The notes beneath the pieces were generated by a model. The model was not told the origin of the DNA. It saw nothing but the letters and a program-made list of their open reading frames with translations, and did not search any database. Position numbers and translations under genes: made by a program. 64,000 nt of DNA, taken from assembly GCA_049299895.1 (NCBI GenBank), contig JBAQYF010000014.1:13041-77040 (forward strand), given 5' to 3'. The DNA comes from CAIYYO01 sp049299895. GTDB lineage: Archaea; Altiarchaeota; Altiarchaeia; IMC4; QMZM01. Shown piece after piece: positions 32,481 to 40,929 of the stretch (position 1 is the first letter of the stretch; each line of letters starts with the position of its first letter).

Positions 32481-34274
32481 TTCCGCCCTGTAAATGTATC
32501 TCCCGCCGCTTCTGTAGATCTCCTTTAAACCCGTGCAATCGATCCCCTTCGGAGAATAGACATAGTCTACGGCGTATTTCTTGAGGAACCCTGCCTTTTC
32601 CGTGCAGTTGGACACTCCGAAGAACTTCTCCACGTCTTGCACGGTCTTCCCCGGAGCACTCGTCCTAGGAGATGTTGCAACAACATAATTCCTGCTGATG
32701 GCATATACGGCAAAAGACGTATGAGGCTGGGCCAATACCTTTTTGTGGACTATTCCTTTATCGGATAATTTGGCGATCGCTGCGTAGTCCTTGGAGTCTA
32801 TTACGCGGTATAAACCGGACTTGTATTTATCATAACCTGAGAAATGATACGAGCAGACAGCTAAAAGGATCGATGCGCATACTATGAACGCAAGGTACCT
32901 GTTCTTCTTTGAGATAAGCCGATAGACCCATTCAAGCAGGTGATATAATCCTATTCCTGAAAGGGGTATGATGCTCAATAATGCATAGTAAAGAAGCCTC
33001 TCATACGGGCTTAATAAGGTGTATTTCAAGTTGTAGAAGATGTATACTAAGCTTACCGTCACAAGAGCCCATACGACTATTATTTTCTCCCTGTTCTTGT
33101 CATGGGCGTATACTGCAAAGATACCGACCGCTGCAAGGGATATTCCGACGGTGCCGTAGAACTGGGGGAGGAATAGGTAATACTCCCAAGGAAGGTATCT
33201 GCCAACAGGCATGACGATGAATTCAAGGAAAAAATCAATGGTCTTGTTAATAGAGCCCTTCCAGAAATACTTAAAAAAGTAAATGAACGAAAAGAACGGG
33301 ATCGAAAAGAAAACAAGTGTCCCAAGGATGTTTTTCTTTATCAGGCCCGGCCTGGAAAGGAGATAAACAATTACTATTGGATAGACAAAGCTCGCAGAGC
33401 ACGGATGGATCAGGCTGATCGCAAGAAGGCCTAAAGAAGCCGCTAAAAGCATTCTGGCGCTACCTCTCTCAAAGCCCGCTCCCAGGAGGTAGAACACGGA
33501 ATAAAGCAAGGGGAAACACATCGTCAAGGCGACGAAGAACCATGGCCCCATTATCGTGATATTGCTCTTGAGCCCCGCGAAAAAGAGCATGGAGAAGAGG
33601 CCTATCCAGTATTTCCCCGAAAGCTTGTACAAGGAGGCAAACAGCATAAGTGAGGTAAGCGACATGAAAAAGGCCGGAAGGACCTGATAGGATGTCACAG
33701 GATCGACCCCCGACACCAGGAAGAACTCCGCTAAAAACAAGGCAAAACCTATCTCCAGGTTGATAGACTTCCCAACGCTTCCCAGATCGATTATCCCGAC
33801 TGCGTTCTTCAGATGGATCCATTCGTCCGTGTGGAAGGGAAAACCGTAATCGTTATGGATGCTGTACACCAGGAAAAAATTCAAAACCAGGACAAACACA
33901 ACGCCTAAAGCTTTAAGCAAAAGATATTTTTCCGGTTCATTCTTTTTTACAGTAACGTGCTTCTTCTGTTTGGACGCATTCTTTTTTAATCGCCTGCCAA
34001 CAACGCAGACAGCCGACAAAAAAACCATCCAGAAGCAGGAATTCAAAAAGACTATCCAAAAATTTACGCCCCTGTTGAATACGTAATCCAATAAAAGGAC
34101 TGGGAAAACAGTCAAAAAAGCGCTCAAAGAGACTGCAAGGATAAACCTCTCCCAAAGATCGACTCCCTTCCTTGGAAACAATGCGTAGGAACCTGCAAAA
34201 CCCGGCAAAAACAATAGGAACAGGGAGGCAAAGAAGAAACGCCCGAGATCAATTAGTAATGTGCTATAATCCAT
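32475..34274 (-). CDS. Large polytopic membrane protein, GT-C-like (PMT/Agl type)
   Basis: 599 residues with about 12 hydrophobic helices in the first 470 residues and a ~120-residue C-terminal soluble tail. The loop FPFHTDEWIHLKNAVGIIDLG, after the third or fourth helix, contains an acidic pair (DE) in the position of the catalytic acids of GT-C glycosyltransferases that use lipid-linked sugars. The C-terminal part has no clear motif. It probably handles sugars at the membrane and fits the nearby glycosylation locus, though it is separated from it by the cassette array. Exact family not recognised. Confidence 0.6.
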   Translation of the reverse strand: MDYSTLLIDLGRFFFASLFLLFLPGFAGSYALFPRKGVDLWERFILAVSLSAFLTVFPVLLLDYVFNRGVNFWIVFLNSCFWMVFLSAVCVVGRRLKKNASKQKKHVTVKKNEPEKYLLLKALGVVFVLVLNFFLVYSIHNDYGFPFHTDEWIHLKNAVGIIDLGSVGKSINLEIGFALFLAEFFLVSGVDPVTSYQVLPAFFMSLTSLMLFASLYKLSGKYWIGLFSMLFFAGLKSNITIMGPWFFVALTMCFPLLYSVFYLLGAGFERGSARMLLAASLGLLAISLIHPCSASFVYPIVIVYLLSRPGLIKKNILGTLVFFSIPFFSFIYFFKYFWKGSINKTIDFFLEFIVMPVGRYLPWEYYLFLPQFYGTVGISLAAVGIFAVYAHDKNREKIIVVWALVTVSLVYIFYNLKYTLLSPYERLLYYALLSIIPLSGIGLYHLLEWVYRLISKKNRYLAFIVCASILLAVCSYHFSGYDKYKSGLYRVIDSKDYAAIAKLSDKGIVHKKVLAQPHTSFAVYAISRNYVVATSPRTSAPGKTVQDVEKFFGVSNCTEKAGFLKKYAVDYVYSPKGIDCTGLKEIYRSGGRYIYRAEL

Positions 34275-34550
34275 TCTATATTCGAAGAACCTATTAAGGT
34301 ATATGGAATCCCAGATAAATTAAAGAGACGAAAAGACGAAGAAAGACCCTTTCAAAAAGTTATTTGTCCAAGATGATGCAAAAGAGAAAAAAGCCGTCAA
34401 CGACCATGAGAGAAATGCGTAAATACGTTAAAAAACAATGCAGGAAACGCCTTATTCTAGAATAATTGTCCAACGCTCATCTTTATTCCAATCAATAAGT
34501 AAAAAGAACCGTATAAGCGGGTCAAACCAGGTAAAGGTGCGATTGCCAGA
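34275..34550. other. Left flank of the cassette array, no gene
   Basis: 276 bp without a credible frame on either strand. It has the leftmost S element near its right end and marks the start of the repeat-rich array. No other signal is recognised. Confidence 0.4.
34464..34502 (+). repeat. S element, copy 1
   Basis: AATTGTCCAA, then after about 12 bases ATTCCAATCAATAA. The same two blocks occur at 37487 and 41998, always about 50-90 bp before an R element that is not preceded by an ATPase gene. Confidence 0.6.
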
Positions 34551-34578
34551 GTATTTATTTTAATCAAGGTATAAATAC
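34551..34578 (+). repeat. R element (palindromic promoter repeat), copy 1
   Basis: GTATTTAT-N12-ATAAATAC, a perfect 8-bp inverted repeat. It precedes the first glycosyltransferase fragment by 19 nt. The left arm can serve as a TATA box for a start near the TTG codon. Confidence 0.7.
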
Positions 34579-34597
34579 ATATATCCTTAAACCTAAA

Positions 34598-34854
34598 TTG
34601 AAAATCCTCGTTGCGATCCTCGCATACAACGAAGATACAAGCAATAGAGTCTGACGTCCTTTAGATCGAAGAAATACGCGGACAAAGTCGTTGTCGTCGA
34701 TGACGGGAGCACGGACTAGGGCGGCTGAACTCGCAGGAGCAAGAACGGCGGATACGGCTCGTCGATCAAATCATGCTTCGAATGCGCAAGGAAATATGCT
34801 CCTTCTGTTCTTGTGTTCTTCGACGGTGTCGGTCAGCATAACCCGGACTGCATG
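34598..34854 (+). pseudogene. Glycosyltransferase 5' fragment, copy 1
   Basis: Starts with TTG AAA ATC CTC as in the intact gene at 43335 and can be followed to the GGACTGCATG segment. It has several losses: a damaged early stretch (34,638-34,660), AAGACGGCT changed to TAGGGCGGCT (stop plus frameshift) and a DGDGQ-to-DGVGQ change. It ends abruptly before unrelated sequence leading to ATPase 1. Most diverged of the five fragments, so probably the oldest. Confidence 0.85.
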
Positions 34855-34952
34855 TATTCATCGCGCAGCCTTTATAGGGAGTGACGGGGAGGGGCTCTGC
34901 GGAGGTATATGGGTCAAACGGGGTGAAACGACTACTAACTGGATGCTAAATT

Positions 34953-34991
34953 TAACTCATATATAACGCAAATTCTTAAGTATTTGAGTTA
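34953..34991 (+). promoter_or_regulatory. Inverted repeat in ATPase 1 promoter
   Basis: TAACTCA (34953-34959) and TGAGTTA (34985-34991) form a 7-bp inverted repeat flanking 25 bases. The TATA-like TTATATATAAT follows directly, 10-15 nt before the ATG at 35005. It resembles an operator for autoregulation of the ATPase. Confidence 0.45.
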
Positions 34992-35004
34992 TATATAATA
35001 CATA

Positions 35005-36318
35005 ATGGAAAAAAATCAGATTCTTGAGATATTATCCGACTGGAATTTCTGGGCAAGGGAAATAGATGCCGGGATCAGGCGGGATGAATATGTCGGAATC
35101 CTTGCGGAATTGCTGACAAAAACCGATCAGGTGGTTGCATTAGCGGGCGTTCGCAGAAGTGGAAAGTCCACTCTTATCAGGCAGACTGCAAAAGAACTGG
35201 GCGGCGGATTGAATACTTTGATCGTTAACTTTGAGGATGAACGGTTTTTGGTGCGGGACCTGCAACTGCTCTCAGACATATTCGACGCCTACCGGGAAAA
35301 GGTCAAACCAAAAGGCAAGCCTTTTATGTTCCTTGACGAAGTGCAAAACATTCCCGGCTGGGAGAGATTCGTAAGAGGCGTACACGAGCGCAAAGAGGCC
35401 AATATCATGGTCACGGGCTCTTCCTCAAAGCTTTTGTCCGCGGAGCTTGCCACCCTGTTAACCGGGAGACACATCACTTATCCTGTATACCCGTTGTCTT
35501 TCAAGGAATTTTTGTTCTTCAGGAAAATTCCGGTAAGGGGCGACCTTGAGGCCCTTGCAAAAAGGCTGGAAATAAAAGGCCTGCTGTCCGAGTACATGGA
35601 ATACGGAGGATTCCCGGGGGTCGTACTATCAAGTGAAAAGCAAAGAATCCTGTTATCCTATTTTGAGGCTTTGATAAACAGGGACGTCATAGACCGCTAC
35701 AAGATCCGGGAAAAGGAAAAGCTTCTGGTGCTTGCAAAATATTACCTGACCAATATATCAAGCCTTGCATCATACAACAAGACCGCAAAATTCCTGAAAC
35801 TCTCGCCTACGACCGTGGAGCGGTTCACAAACCAGCTGGAAAATGCAAACATCATATTCCAGATAAAAAAATTCGACTACTCCGTAAAAGAACAGGAAAA
35901 CTCGCCCCGAAAGATATATTCAATAGACACCGGCTTATCCAACGCAATGGGCTTTCGGTTCACGGAAAAACCCGGGAAGAACATGGAAAACATAGTCGCC
36001 CTGGAACTAAAAAGAAGACAGGCCGTAAAACCGGAAACCGAGATATACTACTGGAAAGACTCCCAGCAAAGAGAAACCGACTACGTCATAAAAGAAGGCA
36101 CAAAGATCAAAGAACTCATACAAGTATGCTACAGCGTAGAAGACCCTGAAACAAAGGAACGGGAAACAAAAGCGCTCCTCAAATCAATGGACGAATTCAA
36201 AAAAGACCAAGCAACGATCATAACACTGGACCACGAAGGAACAGAAGAAATAAAAAACAAAAAAATAACCTACACGCCCCTCTGGAAATGGCTCCTGACA
36301 ACGCCCGATCAATCCTAA
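35005..36318 (+). CDS. DUF4143 AAA ATPase 1 (array cargo)
   Basis: 437 residues. The AAA part has Walker A GVRRSGKSTLI and Walker B FMFLDEVQN, sensor VTGSSSKLLS, and the LSEYMEYGGFPGVV and RDVIDRYKIR segments. A winged-helix-like middle (TAKFLKLSPTTVERFTNQLE) leads to the C-terminal DUF4143 region with YYWKDSQQRETDYVIKEG, a PD-(D/E)xK-like nuclease motif (D, ExDYV). These ATPases are common in archaea and have no settled function. The last 12 codons (PLWKWLLTTP) and the 3' flank match those of ATPase 2 at the DNA level. Confidence 0.88.
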   Translation: MEKNQILEILSDWNFWAREIDAGIRRDEYVGILAELLTKTDQVVALAGVRRSGKSTLIRQTAKELGGGLNTLIVNFEDERFLVRDLQLLSDIFDAYREKVKPKGKPFMFLDEVQNIPGWERFVRGVHERKEANIMVTGSSSKLLSAELATLLTGRHITYPVYPLSFKEFLFFRKIPVRGDLEALAKRLEIKGLLSEYMEYGGFPGVVLSSEKQRILLSYFEALINRDVIDRYKIREKEKLLVLAKYYLTNISSLASYNKTAKFLKLSPTTVERFTNQLENANIIFQIKKFDYSVKEQENSPRKIYSIDTGLSNAMGFRFTEKPGKNMENIVALELKRRQAVKPETEIYYWKDSQQRETDYVIKEGTKIKELIQVCYSVEDPETKERETKALLKSMDEFKKDQATIITLDHEGTEEIKNKKITYTPLWKWLLTTPDQS

Positions 36319-36330
36319 AGGACCTAAAAA

Positions 36331-36358
36331 GTATTTATTTTAACCGGGACATAAATAC
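36331..36358 (+). repeat. R element, copy 2
   Basis: GTATTTAT-N12-ATAAATAC, 13 nt after the end of ATPase 1 and 8 nt before the TTG of glycosyltransferase fragment 2. Confidence 0.75.
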
Positions 36359-36365
36359 ATAAGCC

Positions 36366-36689
36366 TTGAAAATCCTAGTCGCCATCCCCGCTTTCAACGA
36401 AGAGACCTGCATAGGCTCGGTCGTATTAAGATCGAAGAAATACGCGGACAAAGTCATTGTTGTCGACGACGGGAGCACGGACAAGGGCGGCTGAAACCGC
36501 CGAACTCGCCGGGGCGGAAGTCATAAGGCACCGCATGAATCAAGTCCTGCTTCGAATACGCAAGAAAACACTCTCCATCAGTTCTCGTGTTCTTCGACGG
36601 AGTCGGTTTAGCATAACCCGGACTGCATGCCTAAACTGATCGTTCCCATACTATCCGGGGAAGCGGACAAAAGTGATCGGATCAAGGTC
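36366..36689 (+). pseudogene. Glycosyltransferase 5' fragment, copy 2
   Basis: Very close to the intact gene through about codon 110. Damage: AAGACGGCT to AAGGGCGGCT frameshift; a deletion replacing the NGGYGSS-coding stretch by GCATGA (shared with copy 4); DGDGQH changed to DGVGLA with a TAG-type disruption; and GACATAGTG to GACAAAAGTG frameshift. It breaks off at GATCGGATCAAGGT. The TA1 pair follows. Confidence 0.9.
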
Positions 36690-36760
36690 TTATCAGGCGA
36701 TTTATCTTTCAGCCTAGATTTAATGCTGGAATCTAATATCTTCTTTAGAGGCGTATAACA

Positions 36761-36991
36761 ATGGCTGAAATAATCGTTAAAATTCCCAGGGAGCTTAAAG
36801 AGCTTGAATCCGCGTCGGGTATACGGTGGCAGCTTGCGGTGGAGAAGAAGATCCGTGAGGAACTCGAAGAGATTGCCCGTATCGAGCGGATCGTTTCCAG
36901 GTCAAAAATGACTCAGAAACAGGCTGATTCCCTGGCCGATGAAGTAAATGAGTCTCTTTCTAAACGTTATGCAAAACTTTTGAAGGGATGA
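36761..36991 (+). CDS. VapB-like antitoxin (TA1)
   Basis: 76 residues: short beta segment MAEIIVKIPRELKELE at the start, then long charged helices and an end SKMTQKQADSLADEVNESLSKRY. The same pattern (VKIP at the start and a T-x-x-x-A-D-x-L/I-A-x-x-N tail) occurs in the other three array antitoxins. The C-terminus would cover the PIN active site. The toxin gene begins 3 nt downstream on the same strand. Confidence 0.8.
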   Translation: MAEIIVKIPRELKELESASGIRWQLAVEKKIREELEEIARIERIVSRSKMTQKQADSLADEVNESLSKRYAKLLKG

Positions 36992-36994
36992 ACC

Positions 36995-37414
36995 ATGCTT
37001 GCGGTAGTCGACGCTAACATCGTTTTTTCTGCCCTGATAAGCAAGGGCAAGCCTTTCAGCGTTTTTATGTCGAACAAGGCATTAAAGTATTATGAGTTCA
37101 CTGGTCCAGAATACCTGCTTTCCGAGCTGGAAGAGAAATGGGAAAGGATAATTTCGTATACTCACCTGGATGAAAAAGACCTGGATGACGTTTATACATT
37201 CATAATATCCCAGATATCCATCGCCTCTCTTGCGGAATTCTCAGACCTGATGCCCGAGGCAACGAAACTGAACCCTAAAGACGCTCCGTATCTTGCGCTG
37301 GCAATGAAACTAGGATCCCCGATAATCTCCGGAGACATCCGGTTATCCGGACAGAAAAGAGTCGAGATCATTCCCCCTGCAAAGGCGCTTGGAATGATAC
37401 TATCCTCCCAGTGA
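36995..37414 (+). CDS. PIN-domain toxin (TA1)
   Basis: 139-residue PIN nuclease. Acidic residues expected at the metal site are in VVDANIVFSALI, YLLSELEEKWE, NPKDAPYLALAM and IISGDIRLS. Such toxins usually cleave RNA (tRNA, rRNA or mRNA). It is transcribed with the antitoxin upstream. It resembles the TA4 toxin most closely (VFSALISKGKPF vs IVSALITKGVAF), so these are paralogs or came from one source. Confidence 0.85.
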   Translation: MLAVVDANIVFSALISKGKPFSVFMSNKALKYYEFTGPEYLLSELEEKWERIISYTHLDEKDLDDVYTFIISQISIASLAEFSDLMPEATKLNPKDAPYLALAMKLGSPIISGDIRLSGQKRVEIIPPAKALGMILSSQ

Positions 37415-37593
37415 ATGAAACTGGCTCTAATCGCATAGTTCCCCTGCCGGGTATGATCTGAATCATATGACTCACCTAATTCTCAATAAATCGTCCAAAG
37501 CCCTTGATGCATTCCAATCAAAACAGCATATGGACCGGGATAAGCCAACCAAAACAGTCAAGACGCCCGATAGATCATCTTTGAATGAGGAGG
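37415..37593. other. Spacer between TA1 and ATPase 2
   Basis: 179 bp without a coding frame. It contains S element copy 2 (37487-37530) and further repeated-looking sequence (AACCAAAACAGTCAAGACGCCC) that has no partner recognised elsewhere in the window. Confidence 0.4.
37487..37530 (+). repeat. S element, copy 2
   Basis: AAATCGTCCAA followed by ATTCCAATCAAAACAG. It is the most diverged of the three copies; the other two have AATTGTCCAA. Confidence 0.5.
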
Positions 37594-37621
37594 GTATTTA
37601 TTTTAACCGGGACATAAATAC
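37594..37621 (+). repeat. R element, copy 3 (without glycosyltransferase fragment)
   Basis: GTATTTAT-N12-ATAAATAC, but no glycosyltransferase fragment follows: after CATAATTCGG the sequence is unrelated and leads to ATPase 2 at 37735. This shows the palindromic element can be present alone. Confidence 0.7.
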
Positions 37622-37691
37622 ATAATTCGGGGGGCGAGAATGCATCCGGTGCCGTGGTCGTATTTCCTGGGGGGTGTTTCCTTTCTTGATT

Positions 37692-37727
37692 TATAGGAAA
37701 CGGATTTATATTAATATGTTTCCTATA
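37692..37727 (+). promoter_or_regulatory. Operator-like inverted repeat in ATPase 2 promoter
   Basis: TATAGGAAAC (37692-37701) and GTTTCCTATA (37718-37727) form a perfect 10-bp inverted repeat with a 16-bp spacer that contains the TATA-like TTTATATTA. The ATG is at 37735, so transcription is probably leaderless and a dimeric regulator could block it by covering the TATA box. Confidence 0.7.
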
Positions 37728-37734
37728 TGCTTAT

Positions 37735-39021
37735 ATGGAAAACGTTTTCAGGGAGGTTCTTTTGGAGTGGAAGGCGCGTCCTTATCCTGATCTCATAGAC
37801 CGGGAGGATCGTCCATCCCTTGGAGAGGAGATATTGACGTTGGCCGGGCCGAGGAGGAGTGGGAAGACGTCCATGCTCTATCTCATGGCGCATGCCGTTG
37901 ATCCGGGCAAGGAGTCGACGGCATATATAGATTTTGAGGATTACCGGCTTTCCGGGATGAAAAGAGGCGATCTTTCAGGCCTCGTTGAGGCTGTACACGA
38001 GTTATTCCGGGAGAGGGACGGCAGGATAGATCTGTTCTTCGACGAGATACAAAACCTTCCTTCCTGGGAGGCGTTCCTGCGTACGCTGCATAATTCCGGG
38101 AAGTACCGGATAGCGGTCTCGGGGTCGTCTTCGCGTATGCTCTCCAGGGACATTGCGACCGCGCTTCGGGGGCGCTATGTCGGCAGGACGGTTCTTCCTT
38201 TCAGTTTTCCGGAGTTTCTCCGGCTGCGCAATTCAGGTCTAAGAGAGCCTGCAACCGCCGAAGAGAGGGGGAAAATGCTCTCGCTGCTCTCGGAATACAT
38301 GCATTTCGGGGGTTTTCCGGCAGTTTTGAAGAAGACCGACGAGGCCGACAAAAAAGACCTCATAAACACATACTATGAGACGATATTCTACAGGGACGTG
38401 GTGGAGAGGCACAGGATAAGGAACACATTGCTTCTGGAGGCCGTTGCAAAGACGGTCATCGCAGGCTTCGGCTCCTGCTTCTCGGTATCCAAGACGGAAA
38501 AGGGCCTGCGATCCATGGGCCTTGAAACCAGCAAGAAGACCGTGAGCCAGTATCTTAAATACCTCGAGGAGGCATATTTCGTCCACGGCATAGAAAAGTT
38601 TTCACCCAAGATAAGAGACCGGGTGATGCAGCCAAAGAAAGTCTATCCGATCGACACTGGCTTTTTCAACCTGGGAAGCCGCCTTACGCCCGACTACGGC
38701 CGCCTGATGGAATGCCTGTGCGCAACAGAGCTTCTACGATGCTGCCTGCGGGACAGGAAGACTGAAATATTCTACTGGAAAGATTACCAGGGCGCAGAAG
38801 TAGACTATGTGGTGAAGGAAGGACTCATCATAACGCAGCTGATACAAGCCTGCTACGATCCTCGGAACGCCGACACAAGAGAAAGAGAAACAAAAGCGCT
38901 GATATCGGCCGGAGAAGAGCTGGGCTGCAAAAATCAGACAATCATAACCTGGGACCATGAAGAAAACCTGGAAGGCATAAAATACGTGCCCCTCTGGAAA
39001 TGGCTCCTGACAACGCCCTGA
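37735..39021 (+). CDS. DUF4143 AAA ATPase 2 (array cargo)
   Basis: 428 residues, same architecture as ATPase 1 but clearly diverged: Walker A GPRRSGKTSMLYL, Walker B LFFDEIQNLPS, VSGSSSRMLS, LSEYMHFGGFPAVL and the terminal FYWKDYQGAEVDYVVKEG nuclease-like motif. The final DNA stretch coding PLWKWLLTTP and the ~50 bp after it are almost identical to ATPase 1, in contrast to the diverged bodies. That pattern suggests the 3' end belongs to the repeat unit and is homogenised by recombination. Confidence 0.88.
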   Translation: MENVFREVLLEWKARPYPDLIDREDRPSLGEEILTLAGPRRSGKTSMLYLMAHAVDPGKESTAYIDFEDYRLSGMKRGDLSGLVEAVHELFRERDGRIDLFFDEIQNLPSWEAFLRTLHNSGKYRIAVSGSSSRMLSRDIATALRGRYVGRTVLPFSFPEFLRLRNSGLREPATAEERGKMLSLLSEYMHFGGFPAVLKKTDEADKKDLINTYYETIFYRDVVERHRIRNTLLLEAVAKTVIAGFGSCFSVSKTEKGLRSMGLETSKKTVSQYLKYLEEAYFVHGIEKFSPKIRDRVMQPKKVYPIDTGFFNLGSRLTPDYGRLMECLCATELLRCCLRDRKTEIFYWKDYQGAEVDYVVKEGLIITQLIQACYDPRNADTRERETKALISAGEELGCKNQTIITWDHEENLEGIKYVPLWKWLLTTP

Positions 39022-39043
39022 TCAATCCTAAAGGACCTAAAAG

Positions 39044-39071
39044 GTATTTATTTTAATCAGGACATAAATAC
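39044..39071 (+). repeat. R element, copy 4
   Basis: GTATTTAT-N12-ATAAATAC, 22 nt after the stop of ATPase 2 and 7 nt before the TTG of fragment 3. Confidence 0.75.
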
Positions 39072-39078
39072 ATAAGCC

Positions 39079-39523
39079 TTGAAAATCCTCGTCGCCATCC
39101 CAGCATACAACGAAGAGACCGGCATAGGCTCCGTCGTCCTAAGATCGAAGAAATACGCGGACAAGGTCATCGTCTTTGACTAACGGAAGCACGGACAAGG
39201 GCGGCTGAAACCGCGGAATTGGCCGGTGCGGAAGCCACAAGAACGGCGGATACGGCTCATCGATCAAGTCCTGCTTCGAATACGCAAGAAAACACTCTCC
39301 ATCCGTTCTCGTGTTCCTCGGCGGTGTCGGTCAGCATAACCCTGACTGCATGCCGAAATTGGTTAATCCGATCCTATCCGGGGAAGCGGACAAAAGTGAT
39401 CGGATCAAGGTTCATTGTAACCAAAAGCGAGATACCCGCCTACCGGAAAGCAGGCATGAAGGTCCTCGATACTTTAACCAACATAGGAACCGGCAAGGCA
39501 TAGACCGTATCGGACACTCCAAA
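39079..39523 (+). pseudogene. Glycosyltransferase 5' fragment, copy 3
   Basis: The longest fragment, followed to about codon 150. Damage includes a stop in place of DDG (TTTGACTAAC), the shared AAGACGGCT to AAGGGCGGCT frameshift, a 10-base deletion in EVIRHHK (shared with copy 5), DGDGQ to GGVGQ, the shared GACATAGTG to GACAAAAGTG frameshift, and TTCCTTGAAACC to TTCATTGTAACC. It ends near GGCACCGGCAAGGCA, close to where copy 5 ends. Confidence 0.9.
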
Positions 39524-39575
39524 GAGTATATCAAGCCTACTCCTCCGCGGCTTATTGCGGCGCGGTCGGTGTGTT

Positions 39576-39998
39576 CTATTCTTTTATATACTCAAAGATC
39601 TCTTTTGCGTTGAATACCTTTACCGTTGACTGTTTTTTGAAGGCTTTTTCTTCGGAGTATATGGGGCATGATTCGCTTAATGCGAGCGCGAAGTATTCCG
39701 CATCTTTGGGGTGGGGGGCTAGTTTCAATGCAGTTTCAACCTCTCCTGCGAACTTCTCAAAGGAAATGAACTGAATCCTCAACTTTAGGATTTCCATGAA
39801 AACAGCATATTCATCGGGAGAGTAGCCTGATTTCCGTATTATCTCCTCCCGATGCCTGAAAAGTTCTGATAAAAGCCTTTCAGGCGCATAAAGGCTTAAT
39901 TTGTCGGAGAATAATGCATCGATTATCCAAGACTGACGCTTGCGTCCCGATGTTATCAGGGCGGCAAATAATATGTTAGCGTCTATTACAAGTTTCAT
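39576..39998 (-). CDS. PIN-domain toxin (TA2)
   Basis: 140-residue PIN nuclease: VIDANILFAALI, ERLLSELFRHREE, HPKDAEYFALALSES and IYSEEKAFK. The last motif has Ser-Glu-Glu where other PIN proteins have Gly/Asn-Asp, so the fourth acid may be Glu. It lies inverted relative to the array, facing back towards fragment 3. The antitoxin gene is 9 nt upstream on the same strand. Confidence 0.83.
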   Translation of the reverse strand: MKLVIDANILFAALITSGRKRQSWIIDALFSDKLSLYAPERLLSELFRHREEIIRKSGYSPDEYAVFMEILKLRIQFISFEKFAGEVETALKLAPHPKDAEYFALALSESCPIYSEEKAFKKQSTVKVFNAKEIFEYIKE

Positions 39999-40007
39999 CG
40001 CGGATGA

Positions 40008-40271
40008 TCATTTATATGCGCTTTTTCTCTCTTTAAGTTCTTTAAGCATGCCAGAAGAGACTTTTTTCCCAAGATACGATGCATCCTTTTCAGTTAAGGC
40101 GCTTTTTTGGGCAAGCGACTCAAAAACAATTCTTTGCAATCCTGTTGATTTTTTTAATTCATTTTCGAGCAATTTGAGCTTAATAAACTCTCTAACCTCG
40201 CCTTCAAGCTCCGGAAAATCTTTTGCCTCTCTCATAAGCTCCTTCGGAAGCCTTACTACAAATTCTCCCAT
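40008..40271 (-). CDS. VapB-like antitoxin (TA2)
   Basis: 87 residues beginning MGEFVVRLPKELMREAK with the same end motif as the other array antitoxins (SALTEKDASYLGKKVSSGMLKELKERK). A frame open to 40385 would add 38 unrelated residues; the internal ATG at 40271 matches the paralogs' length. It is the partner of the PIN toxin just downstream. Confidence 0.8.
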   Translation of the reverse strand: MGEFVVRLPKELMREAKDFPELEGEVREFIKLKLLENELKKSTGLQRIVFESLAQKSALTEKDASYLGKKVSSGMLKELKERKSAYK

Positions 40272-40422
40272 TAGTACACCTCTAATGTAAAATATAGCGG
40301 CTCCCCTGCATAAAAGACACCTCGAAAGAATATAAGAAAACCTTCCCCGGACGAACAGATAACCCTCCCCCAAAGCGCGGTGCAATACAAACCATCGGAC
40401 GAAAGCTTGAAACGATTAAAAA

Positions 40423-40450
40423 GTATTTATTTCAATCAGGACATAAATAC
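40423..40450 (+). repeat. R element, copy 5
   Basis: GTATTTAT-N12-ATAAATAC, 7 nt before the TTG of fragment 4. Not preceded by an ATPase end. Confidence 0.75.
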
Positions 40451-40457
40451 ATAAGCC

Positions 40458-40666
40458 TTGAAAATCCTAGTCGCGATCCCCGCATACAACGAAGAGACCG
40501 GCATAGGCTCGGTCGTATTAAGATCGAAGAAATACGCGGACAAAGTCATCGTCGTCGATGACGGGAGCACGGACAAGGGCGGCTGAAACCGCCGAACTCG
40601 CCGGAGCGGAAGTGATCAGGCACCGCATGAAATCAAGTCCTGCTTCGAATACGCAAGAAAACACTC
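40458..40666 (+). pseudogene. Glycosyltransferase 5' fragment, copy 4
   Basis: The shortest fragment (about 70 codons). It shares the AAGACGGCT to AAGGGCGGCT frameshift with all others, and the GCATGA replacement of the NGGYGSS stretch with copy 2. It breaks at GAAAACACTC, after which unrelated sequence leads to the broken DUF2283 pair. Confidence 0.9.
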
Positions 40667-40698
40667 GCCTAATTGATCTAATCCGGTTATCTGCCTGT

Positions 40699-40929
40699 TT
40701 AGCAGGGCGACGGCTTGTGTTTTGAGTCTGTTTTTAAAACGCTTGATACGCCTATTACCGTAAACCCCACGACCTCTCCTGTTTTTTCCAGGTATCTCAT
40801 AACGATTCCCGAACCCATATCCCTGCTGAGGGCCGGGATGGGCTCTCCGAAGGATATCTCTAGAACGTCGGATTCCCTGTCGTATTCCCAGCTTGTATTT
40901 TTGGGCTTGCCTGCCTTTATTTTTTCCAT
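40699..40929 (-). CDS. DUF2283 antitoxin-like protein
   Basis: 76 residues with the DUF2283 core WEYDRESDVLEISFG, then MGSGIVMRYLEKTGEVVGFTVIG. DUF2283 proteins are often antitoxins next to a small RNA-cleaving toxin whose gene overlaps them. Here the upstream frame overlaps as ATGG but is broken (next entry), so this antitoxin appears to be orphaned. Confidence 0.8.
   Translation of the reverse strand: MEKIKAGKPKNTSWEYDRESDVLEISFGEPIPALSRDMGSGIVMRYLEKTGEVVGFTVIGVSSVLKTDSKHKPSPC

Noticed and set aside
39219..39613. Small frames inside the glycosyltransferase fragments as genes
   Set aside because: They are out-of-frame readings of decayed glycosyltransferase DNA created by the shared frameshifts.
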